A DNA stretch of 7,304 bases from Peptococcaceae bacterium (GTDB lineage Bacteria; Bacillota; Peptococcia; Peptococcales; Peptococcaceae), in the NCBI GenBank assembly GCA_017387265.1, contig JAFOFM010000244.1, forward strand, positions 1 through 7,304, in the 5' to 3' direction. Below, piece by piece: positions 1-7,304 of the stretch (position 1 is the stretch's first letter; the number at the start of each line of letters is the position of its first letter). Made by a program: the position numbers and the translations under genes. The notes under the pieces are model-generated. The model was not told where the DNA came from. It made no database searches and worked only from the letters and a program-made list of their open reading frames with translations.

Positions 1-41
1 AAGTAAGAAGATACTTCCTATTGCCTATAAGGAGGGTATAA

Positions 42-158
<117 letters not shown>

Positions 159-191
159 TTATAAATAGAGCTTCTCAGGGAGGTGCAGTAA

Positions 192-560
192 ATGGCACGA
201 ATCGTTGGTATTGACTTACCTAGAGAAAAAAGAGTCGTAATCGGCTTAACATATATCTATGGTATTGGCAGAGCTACTTCTGAAAAAATCATTGCAGAAG
301 CAGGTATCAATCCTGACACAAGAGTACGTGATCTGACAGAAGAAGAAGTACAGAAATTAAGAGATATCATCGGCAAAATGAAGGTTGAAGGCGACCTGCG
401 CCGTGAAATTTCTCTGAACATCAAACGTCTGTCTGAAATCGGTTGCTTCCGTGGTGTAAGACACCGCAGAGGTCTGCCAGTAAGAGGTCAGAGAACAAAA
501 ACAAACGCAAGAACACGTAAAGGTAAAATTAAAACCGTAAGTGCAAAACGCAAAAAATAA
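192..560 (+). CDS. rpsM: 30S ribosomal protein S13
   Basis: S13 sits in the head of the small subunit, contacts 16S rRNA, forms intersubunit bridges with the 50S and reaches the P-site tRNA with its basic tail. The 122-residue length is normal. The N-terminal part, about residues 1-60 and starting ARIVGIDLP, carries the family's helical RNA-binding region with YIYGIG at 21-26. The C-terminal signature [14 protein letters not shown] at 98-111 and the lysine-rich end are diagnostic. The start is set by GGGAGGTG at 178-185, 6 nt before the ATG. It is followed 15 nt later by rpsK. No separate promoter or S4-type pseudoknot leader is evident in the 33-nt spacer upstream. Confidence 0.98.
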   Translation: MARIVGIDLPREKRVVIGLTYIYGIGRATSEKIIAEAGINPDTRVRDLTEEEVQKLRDIIGKMKVEGDLRREISLNIKRLSEIGCFRGVRHRRGLPVRGQRTKTNARTRKGKIKTVSAKRKK

Positions 561-575
561 GGGGTGATATGTTAA

Positions 576-974
576 ATGGCTAGACCAAAAACTGCTAATA
601 CTCGTGTAAAACGCAGAGAACGTAAAAATGTTGATAAGGGTATCGCCCATATCAAATCTACATTTAACAATACAATCGTTACCATCACCGATATGAATGG
701 TAATGCCTTATCTTGGGCTAGTGCTGGTGGTATGGGCTTCAAAGGCTCCAGAAAAAGCACTCCATTTGCTGCACAGACAGCTGCTGACGTAGCTGCTAAA
801 GCTGCAATGGAACATGGCTTAAGAGAAGTTGAATGTTATGTAAAAGGCCCAGGTGCTGGTAGAGAAGCGGCTATCCGTTCTTTACAGGCTGCTGGTTTAG
901 AAGTAAGCATGATTAAGGACGTAACTCCAATTCCTCATAACGGTTGTCGTCCACCAAAACGTAGAAGAGTCTAG
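576..974 (+). CDS. rpsK: 30S ribosomal protein S11
   Basis: S11 lies on the platform of the 30S subunit near the Shine-Dalgarno/anti-SD helix and helps select correct codon-anticodon pairs. The 132-residue product has the family core NNTIVTITD at 36-44, the glycine-rich [10 protein letters not shown] near 94-103, and the C-terminal [12 protein letters not shown] at 121-132. Asn122 in that HNG motif corresponds to the residue converted to isoaspartate in the E. coli protein; whether it is modified here is inference. AAGGGGTGAT at 559-568 is an SD one base short of consensus and overlaps the rpsM stop. The rpsK stop codon TAG in turn overlaps the rpsD SD, which fits tight co-translation. Confidence 0.98.
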   Translation: MARPKTANTRVKRRERKNVDKGIAHIKSTFNNTIVTITDMNGNALSWASAGGMGFKGSRKSTPFAAQTAADVAAKAAMEHGLREVECYVKGPGAGREAAIRSLQAAGLEVSMIKDVTPIPHNGCRPPKRRRV

Positions 975-990
975 GAGGTGCAATAGAGGA

Positions 991-1617
991 ATGGCTAGAT
1001 ATACAGGTCCTGTTTGTCGTTTATGCCGTAGAGAAGGCGTGAAACTGTTTTTAAAAGGTGATCGTTGCTACTCCGGCAAATGTGCAATGGAAAAAAGAAG
1101 TTATGCTCCTGGTCAGCACGGCCAGCGTAGAAGCAAACAGAGTGAATATGGTTTACAGTTAAGAGAAAAACAGAAAGCTCGTCGTATTTACGGTGTACTG
1201 GAAGGTCAGTTCGAAACATTATTCGACAGAGCTGAACGTAAACAAGGCGTAACTGGTGAAAACCTGCTGGTATTACTGGAATCCCGTTTCGATAACATCG
1301 TTTATCGTGCAGGCTTCGCATCTTCCAGAAATCAGGCTAGACAGTTCGTTCGTCACAACCACTTCACACTGAATGGTAAAAAAGCTAACATTCCATCCAT
1401 GGAATTAAAAGTTGGCGATGTAATTCAGCTGAAAGAATCCAGCAAAGATTCTGCTCTGATCAAAGATTTAGCAGATGCTCTGGGTTCCAAAAATCCTCCT
1501 GCATGGCTGGAACTGGATGTAGACAATCTGTCTGCTAAAGTTGTAAGAATGCCAAGCAAAGAAGATATCGATATACCAGTTGAAGAACAGATGATTGTTG
1601 AGTTGTACTCCAAATAA
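991..1617 (+). CDS. rpsD: 30S ribosomal protein S4, zinc-finger form
   Basis: S4 is a primary 16S rRNA-binding protein that nucleates assembly of the 30S body, and in several bacteria it represses its own operon. The product has 208 residues, the usual length. Cys9, Cys12, Cys26 and Cys31 form the C-X2-C-X13-C-X4-C zinc site seen in Thermus S4. The S4 RNA-binding domain follows, roughly residues 98-160, with [16 protein letters not shown] and [13 protein letters not shown] as its hallmarks. AGGAGGTG at 973-980 is 10 nt before the ATG and overlaps the rpsK stop. Its place between rpsK and rpoA differs from Bacillus, where rpsD is elsewhere. It is followed by an unusually long 52-nt spacer before rpoA. 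Confidence 0.98.
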   Translation: MARYTGPVCRLCRREGVKLFLKGDRCYSGKCAMEKRSYAPGQHGQRRSKQSEYGLQLREKQKARRIYGVLEGQFETLFDRAERKQGVTGENLLVLLESRFDNIVYRAGFASSRNQARQFVRHNHFTLNGKKANIPSMELKVGDVIQLKESSKDSALIKDLADALGSKNPPAWLELDVDNLSAKVVRMPSKEDIDIPVEEQMIVELYSK

Positions 1618-1645
1618 TTGATCATCATTACTCTGAGATTATACT
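1618..1645 (+). promoter_or_regulatory. candidate internal sigma-A-type promoter for rpoA
   Basis: Directly after the rpsD stop, TTGATC (1618-1623) and TATACT (1640-1645) are separated by 16 nt. The first matches 4 of 6 bases of TTGACA and the second 5 of 6 of TATAAT. Transcription would begin near 1652, giving a leader of under 20 nt that contains the rpoA SD. The position in the one long spacer of this operon supports it, but AT-rich spacers produce such matches by chance. No extended -10 TG is present. Confidence 0.38.
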
Positions 1646-1653
1646 GCGTATAA
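1639..1653 (+). repeat. 6-bp inverted repeat beside the rpoA ribosome binding site
   Basis: TTATAC (1639-1644) and GTATAA (1648-1653) are perfect inverted repeats around the 3-nt spacer TGC. The repeat ends 2 nt before the rpoA SD AGGAGGT at 1656-1662 and covers the candidate -10 hexamer. In RNA it could form a small, AT-rich hairpin next to the ribosome binding site. In DNA it could be a short operator-like dyad. The helix is weak and its function is unknown. Confidence 0.4.
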
Positions 1654-1669
1654 GTAGGAGGTTAAAAAT

Positions 1670-2617
1670 ATGATTGAGATTGAAAAGCCAAACATTGAGT
1701 GCGTTGCCATGAGCGACGATAACACTTATGGTAAATTCGTTGTTGAACCCCTTGAAAAAGGATACGGGACAACACTGGGGAACTCCTTAAGACGTATCTT
1801 ACTGTCTTCTCTGCCTGGTACTGCAGTAACTTCCATCAAAATTGATGGCGTTCTGCACGAGTTTTCTACAGTCCCTGGTGTCGTGGAAGATGTAGCAGAT
1901 ATTATTCTGAACATCAAATCTCTGGCTCTGAAGTCTGATGCTGATGAACCACAGATTATTGTGATCGATGCTAATGGACCAGGTGAAGTAACCGCAGCTG
2001 ACATCATCACCACAGAAGCAATTGAAGTGCTGAATGGCGACTTACACATTGCTACTTTAGATGACGACAGTCGTTTATACATCGAAATGGTTGTAGAACG
2101 CGGCCGTGGTTATGTTTCTTCTGTGAAAAACAAGAAGGAAGATCAGCCAATTGGTACAATTCCAATTGATTCTATCTACACTCCTATCCATAAAGTGAAC
2201 TTCTATCTGGAAGATACACGTGTTGGCCAGCGTACCGACTACGATAAACTGACCATCGAATTATGGAGCAACGGCAGCATCAAACCGGACGATGCAGTTA
2301 GTCTGGCTGCAAGAATTTTAAGTGACCACTTAAAATTATTTGTAGGTCTGACCGATGGCATGGATCATGTTCCAATCATGGTTGAAAAAGAGGAAGAGGA
2401 AAAGAACAAAATCTTAGATATGACAATCGAAGAGTTAGACTTATCTGTTCGTTCCTACAACTGTCTGAAACGTGCTGGTATCAATACTGTTTCTGAATTA
2501 ACACAGAAAACAGAAGATGATATGATGAAAGTTCGTAACCTGGGTAAAAAATCCCTGGAAGAAGTTCAGCAAAAAATGGAAGCTCTGGGCTTAAGTTTAA
2601 GATCCACAGAAGAATAA
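1670..2617 (+). CDS. rpoA: DNA-directed RNA polymerase alpha subunit
   Basis: Alpha dimerises to start assembly of RNA polymerase, and its C-terminal domain contacts UP elements and activators. The 315-residue length is typical of Firmicutes. The N-terminal domain (about 1-230) has the assembly motif [17 protein letters not shown] at 34-50 and the insert-domain region around 107-150. An acidic, charged linker (about 238-248) leads to the C-terminal domain (about 250-315), which keeps [10 protein letters not shown] and VRNLGKKS. Arg261 corresponds to E. coli Arg265, the key DNA-contacting residue. SD AGGAGGT lies at 1656-1662, 7 nt from the ATG. Its own possible promoter lies in the upstream spacer, and rplQ follows after 31 nt. 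Confidence 0.99.
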   Translation: MIEIEKPNIECVAMSDDNTYGKFVVEPLEKGYGTTLGNSLRRILLSSLPGTAVTSIKIDGVLHEFSTVPGVVEDVADIILNIKSLALKSDADEPQIIVIDANGPGEVTAADIITTEAIEVLNGDLHIATLDDDSRLYIEMVVERGRGYVSSVKNKKEDQPIGTIPIDSIYTPIHKVNFYLEDTRVGQRTDYDKLTIELWSNGSIKPDDAVSLAARILSDHLKLFVGLTDGMDHVPIMVEKEEEEKNKILDMTIEELDLSVRSYNCLKRAGINTVSELTQKTEDDMMKVRNLGKKSLEEVQQKMEALGLSLRSTEE

Positions 2618-2648
2618 GCGTTAAATTTGTAGCAAAGGAGGAACTGAA

Positions 2649-2987
2649 ATGCCTCATAGAAATTTAGGTCGTAACAGCTCTCAGCGTCGTGCGCTGTTAA
2701 GAAATATGACTACTTCCGTATTAAAATACGGTAAAATCGAAACTACTGAACCAAAAGCAAGAGAAGTTAGAAGAGTAGTAGAAAAAATGATTACTCTGGG
2801 CAAACAGGGCAACCTGCATGCTTACCGTCAGGCTCTGGCTTATCTGACTGAAGAAGATGTAGCTAAAAAATTATTTGACGAAATTGCTCCAAAATACGAA
2901 GAACGTCAGGGTGGTTACACTCGCGTAGTAAAAGCTGGCTATCGTCGTGGCGATGGCACACCAATGGCTATTGTTGAATTGGTATAA
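2649..2987 (+). CDS. rplQ: 50S ribosomal protein L17
   Basis: L17 lies on the solvent side of the large subunit near the peptide exit tunnel and binds 23S rRNA. The 112 residues match the short bacterial form. It opens with [20 protein letters not shown] and has [25 protein letters not shown] in the middle. The end, [14 protein letters not shown], is the classical L17 C-terminus. AAAGGAGGA at 2634-2642, 6 nt from the ATG, fixes the start. It is the last gene of the alpha operon. A strong stem-loop begins about 11 nt after its stop codon. Confidence 0.98.
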   Translation: MPHRNLGRNSSQRRALLRNMTTSVLKYGKIETTEPKAREVRRVVEKMITLGKQGNLHAYRQALAYLTEEDVAKKLFDEIAPKYEERQGGYTRVVKAGYRRGDGTPMAIVELV

Positions 2988-2997
2988 GGAGAAAGGC

Positions 2998-3037
2998 GTA
3001 GAAGTCAGGATTTCGTTCCTGACTTCTATTGTTTCCT
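2998..3037 (+). terminator. stem-loop after rplQ, probable leaky terminator or attenuator
   Basis: Positions 2999-3010 and 3017-3028 are perfect inverted repeats giving a 12-bp stem (arm TAGAAGTCAGGA) with the 6-nt loop TTTCGT. A G-U pair at 2998/3029 is possible. The downstream tract TTGTTTCCT at 3029-3037 has six T in nine bases, interrupted by G and C, so termination is probably incomplete. This fits a step-down between the abundant ribosomal operon and the ecf genes, for which no separate promoter is obvious. The stem is symmetrical, so it could also act on the opposite strand or as an RNA-stability or processing element. Confidence 0.6.
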
Positions 3038-3047
3038 GTGAAAAACA

Positions 3048-3875
3048 ATGATTCGTATTCAGCGTGTTACACACATATACAAAAAAGAATCAACAAAGCA
3101 AGAAGTCAAAGCGTTAGATAATGTTTCTCTGGAAATTCGCGAAGGAGAACATATTGCTGTGTTAGGGCATAATGGTTGTGGCAAATCAACATTAGCAAAG
3201 CACTTGAATGCTCTTTTGTTACCAACTGCAGGGACAGTTGAAGTTGACGCTGTCGATACAGCAAACGAAGCAGACTTATGGACAATCCGACAGATGGTTG
3301 GCATGGTATTTCAGAATCCGGACAACCAGCTGGTTGCAACAACCGTAGAGGAAGATGTTGCATTCGGACCGGAAAACATGGGCATGGAGCCGGCCTTAAT
3401 TCGGCAGAGAGTGGACGAAGCACTGGCTTTGGTTGGCATGAGCCAGTTCAAAGACAAAGGACCGCATCTGTTATCTGGCGGGCAGAAGCAGCGGGTGGCC
3501 ATCGCAGGTATTATTGCGATGCGGCCAAAATACATTGTTTTTGATGAACCAACTGCCATGCTTGATCCAATCGGCCGTAAAGAGGTTATGGATACCATGC
3601 AGCGGTTAAACCGGGAAGAAGGGATTACCGTTATCAATATCACCCACTTTATGGAGGAAGCTGTACTGGCTGACCGTGTTGTGGTGATGGATCACGGAAG
3701 GATTGTACTGTCCGGCACACCGAAAGAGGTATTTACGCAGGTAGATTTCTTGAAACAGATGCAGCTGGATGTTCCGCCGATTGCGGAACTGGCGGCGTTG
3801 TTACATAAAGAAGATACACATATTGCAGCAGATATCATGACAATAGAGGAAATGGTGAGAGAATTATGTCCTTAG
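3048..3875 (+). CDS. ecfA1: ECF transporter ATP-binding protein EcfA1
   Basis: This is one of two ATPases that power energy-coupling-factor importers for vitamins and metal ions at the cytoplasmic membrane face. All ABC ATPase elements are present in 275 residues: Walker A GHNGCGKST at 40-48 with Lys46, Q-loop Gln89 in VFQNPDNQ, signature LSGGQ at 142-146, Walker B ending Asp166-Glu167 before PTAMLDP, and switch His200 in ITHFMEEA. Walker A has Cys44 where Ser is more usual. The C-terminal region after about 225 is the ECF-type extension. The ATG is chosen because MIRIQRV aligns with typical family starts, yet no good SD precedes it; GTGA at 3038-3041 is the best candidate. The first 85 codons or so are more AT-rich than the rest. 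It overlaps ecfA2 by 10 nt. Confidence 0.95.
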   Translation: MIRIQRVTHIYKKESTKQEVKALDNVSLEIREGEHIAVLGHNGCGKSTLAKHLNALLLPTAGTVEVDAVDTANEADLWTIRQMVGMVFQNPDNQLVATTVEEDVAFGPENMGMEPALIRQRVDEALALVGMSQFKDKGPHLLSGGQKQRVAIAGIIAMRPKYIVFDEPTAMLDPIGRKEVMDTMQRLNREEGITVINITHFMEEAVLADRVVVMDHGRIVLSGTPKEVFTQVDFLKQMQLDVPPIAELAALLHKEDTHIAADIMTIEEMVRELCP

Positions 3876-4741
3876 AGATGAATCATGTATACTATACGTA
3901 TCAGGAAGGTTCTCCAGCAGAAAGTCATGCGCTTCAGGATATTTGTCTGAACATTAACGAGGGTGAATTTCTCGGAATCGTAGGTCATACCGGTTCCGGC
4001 AAATCCACCCTTATTCAGCATCTGAATGGTTTACTGAAACCATCAAAAGGCGAGGTGCTGATTGATGATATAGATATTAACCGGAAGGACGCAAAAGCGC
4101 AGCGCAAAGAGCGGAGAATGCGGGTAGGGCTGGTGTTTCAGTATCCGGAATACCAGCTGTTTGAAGAAACAGTTGAACTGGACATTGGCTTCGGGCCGCG
4201 CAGTATGGGCCTTTCGGAAGCAGAAGTGACCAGCCGTGTGCAGGAAGCGATGGCGCTGATGCAGCTGGATTATAATGCTTTACGCAAACAGTCGCCGTTT
4301 GATTTGAGCGGCGGACAGAAACGCAAGGTAGCCATTGCCGGCGTTCTGGCCATGAAACCAAAATATCTGGTGCTGGATGAACCGACTGCCGGGCTTGATC
4401 CTATGGGGCGTGAGGAGTTTCTGGAGCTGCTTGGTCAGCTTCATCAGCAGGGGATGACCATTATTATGGTGTCTCACAGCATGGATGATATGGCGCGCTA
4501 TGCGCAGCGCATGATTGTGATGGACCATGGAAAGATACAGCTGGAAGGCACACCGCGCGAAATTTTTGCTCAGCCTGTAAAACTGCGGGAGTTAGGCCTT
4601 GATGTACCAACACTGACAAAACTGCTGTTAGAACTGAAACAGCGCGGTCTGGATGTCCGTACCGATCTGTTTGAGCCGCAGGCTGTTAAAGCTGAGATTA
4701 TGCGTGCCCTGAAGGCAGGGAAGGAGCAGGTGACATGTTAA
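3866..4741 (+). CDS. ecfA2: ECF transporter ATP-binding protein EcfA2
   Basis: This second ATPase pairs with EcfA1 to form the nucleotide-binding heterodimer of the ECF module. The 291 residues contain Walker A GHTGSGKST at 40-48, Q-loop Gln92 in VFQYPEYQLF, LSGGQ at 147-151, Walker B Asp171-Glu172 before PTAGLDP, and His204 in VSHSMDD. The YPEYQLF stretch is characteristic of EcfA2, whereas EcfA1 has NPDNQ. Both proteins retain their catalytic glutamate and switch histidine. The start is supported by GGTGA at 3854-3858, 7 nt upstream inside ecfA1, and by the 10-nt overlap. Its last 7 nt overlap the ecfT start, so translation of the three genes is probably coupled, matching their use in one complex. 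Confidence 0.95.
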   Translation: MSLEMNHVYYTYQEGSPAESHALQDICLNINEGEFLGIVGHTGSGKSTLIQHLNGLLKPSKGEVLIDDIDINRKDAKAQRKERRMRVGLVFQYPEYQLFEETVELDIGFGPRSMGLSEAEVTSRVQEAMALMQLDYNALRKQSPFDLSGGQKRKVAIAGVLAMKPKYLVLDEPTAGLDPMGREEFLELLGQLHQQGMTIIMVSHSMDDMARYAQRMIVMDHGKIQLEGTPREIFAQPVKLRELGLDVPTLTKLLLELKQRGLDVRTDLFEPQAVKAEIMRALKAGKEQVTC

Positions 4742-5532
4742 AAGATATTACCATCGGGCAGTATCTGCCCGGCAGTTCCTTTCTGCATAAACTGGATCCG
4801 CGAACAAAAATTATAGCAGTGGCAGTCTATATGATATCCCTGTTTGTTGTAAACAACTTCTGGGGGCTTGGTGCTATGCTGGTATTATCGCTGGCGATTG
4901 TGCTGATTTCCCGGATTCCGCTGCGGTTTTTCTTCCGCGGCATTAAAGCCATTGTGTTTATTGTGCTTTTAACGGTTATTCTTCAGATGTTTATGACACC
5001 GGGGGAACCGCTGGTTGAACTGGGATTTTTAAAAATTACAAAAGAAGGGGTTCATCAGGCTGTCTTTATGGGTACCCGTCTGGTGCTGCTTGTCAGTGTA
5101 ACATCGATTCTGACCTTAACAACCACACCGATTGCATTGACCGACGGTATTGAGAATCTGCTGAAACCGTTTCAGAAAATCGGTGTGCCGGCTCATGAAC
5201 TGGCAATGATGATGACCATTGCCCTTCGCTTTATTCCGACACTGGTTGAGGAAACCGATAAAATTATGAAAGCGCAGTCGGCGCGTGGTGCAGACTTTGA
5301 AAGCGGAAACCTGCTGGAGCGGGCTAAGGCTATGATTCCGCTGTTAGTGCCGCTGTTTTTAAATGCCATTAAACGGGCCGACGAACTGGCACTGGCCATG
5401 GAAGCCCGCTGTTATCACGGCGGTGACGGGCGAACCCGTATGAAAGCGTTGCAGTACAGCGGTCGCGATGCCATTGCCGGTGTATGCTGCCTGTGTATGG
5501 CGGCAGGTGCATTTTTAACCAGATTTATTTAG
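4735..5532 (+). CDS. ecfT: ECF transporter transmembrane coupling protein EcfT
   Basis: EcfT is the membrane scaffold that links the EcfA1-EcfA2 ATPases to interchangeable substrate-binding S components. The 265-residue protein opens with a short cytosolic stretch holding the conserved LDPRTK at 20-25. Hydrophobic segments follow at roughly 27-60, 71-88, 108-130, 157-170, 196-212 and 246-262. Two coupling-helix signatures are visible: SARGADFE with Ala183-Arg184-Gly185, and MEARCYHGG with Ala224-Arg225-Cys226. These insert into the ATPase grooves in known structures. AAGGAG at 4721-4726 is the SD, 8 nt before the ATG. No S component gene is adjacent, which is typical of modules shared by several S components encoded elsewhere. 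Confidence 0.95.
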   Translation: MLKDITIGQYLPGSSFLHKLDPRTKIIAVAVYMISLFVVNNFWGLGAMLVLSLAIVLISRIPLRFFFRGIKAIVFIVLLTVILQMFMTPGEPLVELGFLKITKEGVHQAVFMGTRLVLLVSVTSILTLTTTPIALTDGIENLLKPFQKIGVPAHELAMMMTIALRFIPTLVEETDKIMKAQSARGADFESGNLLERAKAMIPLLVPLFLNAIKRADELALAMEARCYHGGDGRTRMKALQYSGRDAIAGVCCLCMAAGAFLTRFI

Positions 5533-5537
5533 GAGGG
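5531..5537 (+). promoter_or_regulatory. ribosome binding site that fixes the truA start
   Basis: AGGAGGG overlaps the ecfT stop codon (TAG, 5530-5532) and lies 3 to 4 nt before the ATG at 5541. The spacing is short but the match to the anti-SD is strong. It supports 5541 over the upstream in-frame ATG at 5484, which lies within ecfT and would add 19 residues unlike TruA. Confidence 0.75.
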
Positions 5538-5540
5538 CCT

Positions 5541-6312
<772 letters not shown>

Positions 6313-6318
6313 ATGTGA

Positions 6319-6424
6319 GTGTGTTTTGAGATATTGTTTAGTCTATGATCCAGAGCCCCGGATCTTAACTATATCAACTCATTTATTATCAATTTAATTG
6401 TCGTTATTCTAAGGAGGGAATACA
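6319..6424 (+). promoter_or_regulatory. rplM 5' leader with predicted stem-loop (candidate L13 leader)
   Basis: This untranslated leader of about 105 nt can fold into one elongated hairpin. The lower stem pairs 6330-6334 with 6371-6375 and, past a T-T mismatch, 6336-6338 with 6367-6369. An internal loop leads to the upper stem, 6347-6351 (GATCC) with 6360-6364 (GGATC), closed by the 8-nt loop AGAGCCCC. After it comes an AT-rich, mostly unstructured stretch, then the SD AAGGAGGG at 6411-6418. Firmicutes are known to have a conserved rplM leader thought to mediate feedback by L13. The fold was drawn by eye and I have not matched it to that family, so autoregulation is inference. Confidence 0.55.
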
Positions 6425-6862
6425 ATGCGTACCACCTATATGGCAAAACCTACTGAGGTTGATAGAAAATGGTATGTAGTAGATGCAGCCGGTAAACCAC
6501 TGGGTCGTGTAGCTTCTCAGGTTGCTGCAGTATTAAGAGGGAAACATAAACCAACATTTACCCCTAACGTTGACTGTGGTGATTTCGTAATCGTAATCAA
6601 CGCAAAAGACGCTATCTTAACAGGTAGAAAATTAGAACAGAAAGAATTCCGTCGTCACAGCCGCTATCCTGGCGGTCTGCGTTCCATTAAATACAAAGAT
6701 TTAATGGCTCAGAAACCAGTTCTGGCTATGGAAACAGCTATCAAAGGTATGCTGCCACACAACCGTCTGGGCAGAAAAATGTTCACAAAATTATTCGTAT
6801 ACGCTGGTCCTGAACACAAACAGCAGGCTCAGAAACCAGAAGTACTGGAAATCATCGGTTAA
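6425..6862 (+). CDS. rplM: 50S ribosomal protein L13
   Basis: L13 is an early-assembly protein of the large subunit that binds 23S rRNA. The 145 residues begin [20 protein letters not shown], the standard Firmicutes start, so the first ATG is preferred over Met6. The internal [20 protein letters not shown] (38-57) and the late signature [19 protein letters not shown] (108-126) followed by AGPEHK are diagnostic. AAGGAGGG at 6411-6418 lies 6 nt before the ATG. It has its own promoter and a structured leader. rpsI follows after 14 nt, the near-universal bacterial L13-S9 pairing. Codon choice returns to that of highly expressed genes, with no CCG proline codons among nine. Confidence 0.98.
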   Translation: MRTTYMAKPTEVDRKWYVVDAAGKPLGRVASQVAAVLRGKHKPTFTPNVDCGDFVIVINAKDAILTGRKLEQKEFRRHSRYPGGLRSIKYKDLMAQKPVLAMETAIKGMLPHNRLGRKMFTKLFVYAGPEHKQQAQKPEVLEIIG

Positions 6863-6876
6863 GGAGGAAATGAACA

Positions 6877-7275
6877 ATGGCAAATGATAAAGTACAGTTC
6901 TACGGTACAGGCCGTCGTAAATCCTCTGTTGCCAGAGTAAGACTGGTACCAGGTAACGGTCAGATCGTTGTAAATGGTAAAGATTCTAAAGATTATTTCT
7001 GCAAAAAAACTCTGGAAATGATCATCAGACAGCCACTGGTTTTAACTGAAACAGAAGGCAGATTCGACGTTTTAGTTAACGCTCATGGTGGTGGTACCAC
7101 CGGTCAGGCTGGTGCAGTTCGTCTGGGTATCGCAAGAGCTTTATTAAAAGCTGATCCAGAATTCCGTCCAGCTCTGAAAAGAGCAGGTTTCTTAACAAGA
7201 GACCCTCGTATGAAAGAAAGAAAGAAATACGGCCTGAAAGGCGCAAGAAGAGCTCCACAGTTCTCCAAACGTTAA
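6877..7275 (+). CDS. rpsI: 30S ribosomal protein S9
   Basis: S9 belongs to the 30S head, and its basic C-terminal tail reaches the P-site tRNA anticodon loop. The 132-residue protein has the family opening [18 protein letters not shown] at 6-23, the central [20 protein letters not shown] at 71-90, and the tail region [21 protein letters not shown] ending in SKR. The terminal Lys-Arg is the tRNA-contacting end and is intact. SD AAGGAGGA at 6861-6868 overlaps the rplM stop and is 8 nt from the ATG. The out-of-frame ATG at 6870 is too close to the SD to be used. The 29 nt after its stop show no convincing terminator before the window ends. Confidence 0.98.
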   Translation: MANDKVQFYGTGRRKSSVARVRLVPGNGQIVVNGKDSKDYFCKKTLEMIIRQPLVLTETEGRFDVLVNAHGGGTTGQAGAVRLGIARALLKADPEFRPALKRAGFLTRDPRMKERKKYGLKGARRAPQFSKR

Positions 7276-7304
7276 TCAGCGGTTTCGCAGTTACACATTA
7301 CAAA

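Noticed and set aside
1..6. AAG TAA at the left edge as the end of infA
   Set aside because: infA is expected here and IF-1 often ends in a basic residue, but one codon and a stop are not enough to annotate.
26..40. TATA arms around the rpmJ SD as a sequestering hairpin
   Set aside because: Four A-T pairs with a 7-nt loop would not be stable.
160..165. TATAAA in the rpmJ-rpsM spacer as a promoter
   Set aside because: No -35-like sequence 16-18 nt upstream; AT-rich spacer match only.
357..650. Minus-strand open frames across rpsM/rpsK and other genes
   Set aside because: They lie opposite clear ribosomal, ecf or truA genes, give low-complexity or unrecognisable products, and have no supporting start signals.
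2980..2988. Extended -10-like TGGTATAAG at the end of rplQ as an ecfA1 promoter
   Set aside because: The match follows from the codons for Leu-Val-stop and there is no -35 hexamer at proper spacing.
3278..3544. Plus-strand alternative frame inside ecfA1
   Set aside because: It is entirely inside a well-supported ATPase gene and its product shows no recognisable motif.
5484..5540. Upstream in-frame ATG extending TruA by 19 residues
   Set aside because: It lies inside ecfT, has no good SD, and the added residues do not resemble TruA; the ATG at 5541 with AGGAGGG and a standard N-terminus is better.
7276..7304. Terminator after rpsI (GCG-GTTT-CGC)
   Set aside because: A 3-bp stem with no T-tract is not a terminator; the real one, if any, lies beyond the window.

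Overview
The window holds a housekeeping block of a Gram-positive-type (Bacillota/Firmicutes) chromosome. Twelve protein genes lie on the + strand and nothing supported lies on the - strand. The order rpmJ-rpsM-rpsK-rpsD-rpoA-rplQ, then ecfA1-ecfA2-ecfT-truA-rplM-rpsI, is the classical Firmicutes arrangement. rpsD sits inside the alpha operon between rpsK and rpoA. In Bacillus and its relatives rpsD lies elsewhere, so this placement points to Clostridia or Negativicutes rather than Bacilli. I cannot name a genus. Base composition looks moderate, and strong AGGAGG-type Shine-Dalgarno (SD) sequences precede most genes.

Region 1 (1-2987) is the distal alpha operon: small zinc-type L36, S13, S11, zinc-type S4, RNA polymerase alpha and L17. 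Spacers are short, 15 to 33 nt, except for 52 nt before rpoA. That larger gap carries a promoter-like sequence and a 6-bp inverted repeat next to the rpoA SD. Region 2 (2988-3047) is a short junction with a perfect 12-bp stem-loop and a mediocre T-rich tail, read as a leaky terminator or attenuator. Region 3 (3048-6287) contains the shared energizing module of ECF-type vitamin and metal transporters (two ATPases and the transmembrane coupling protein, with overlapping genes) and the tRNA pseudouridine synthase TruA. Region 4 (6288-7304) starts with a good sigma-A-type promoter whose -35 hexamer contains the truA stop codon. It is followed by a leader of about 105 nt that can fold, then rplM (L13) and rpsI (S9), and 29 nt with no recognised feature.

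Regions 1 and 4 encode ribosome and RNA polymerase parts made in large amounts. Region 3 encodes low-abundance membrane and tRNA-modification enzymes. Codon use follows this split: by hand count the proline codon CCG is 1 of 49 in the ribosomal/rpoA genes and 28 of 44 in the ecf/truA genes. The promoter and leader before rplM, and the hairpin after rplQ, would let expression be stepped down and then restored across the block.

I found no novel multi-gene system. The most interesting material is regulatory: the rplM promoter with its flanking inverted repeat, the rplM leader, the rpsD-rpoA spacer, and the rplQ-ecfA1 hairpin followed by a gene with almost no SD. All RNA folds and promoters were read by eye.
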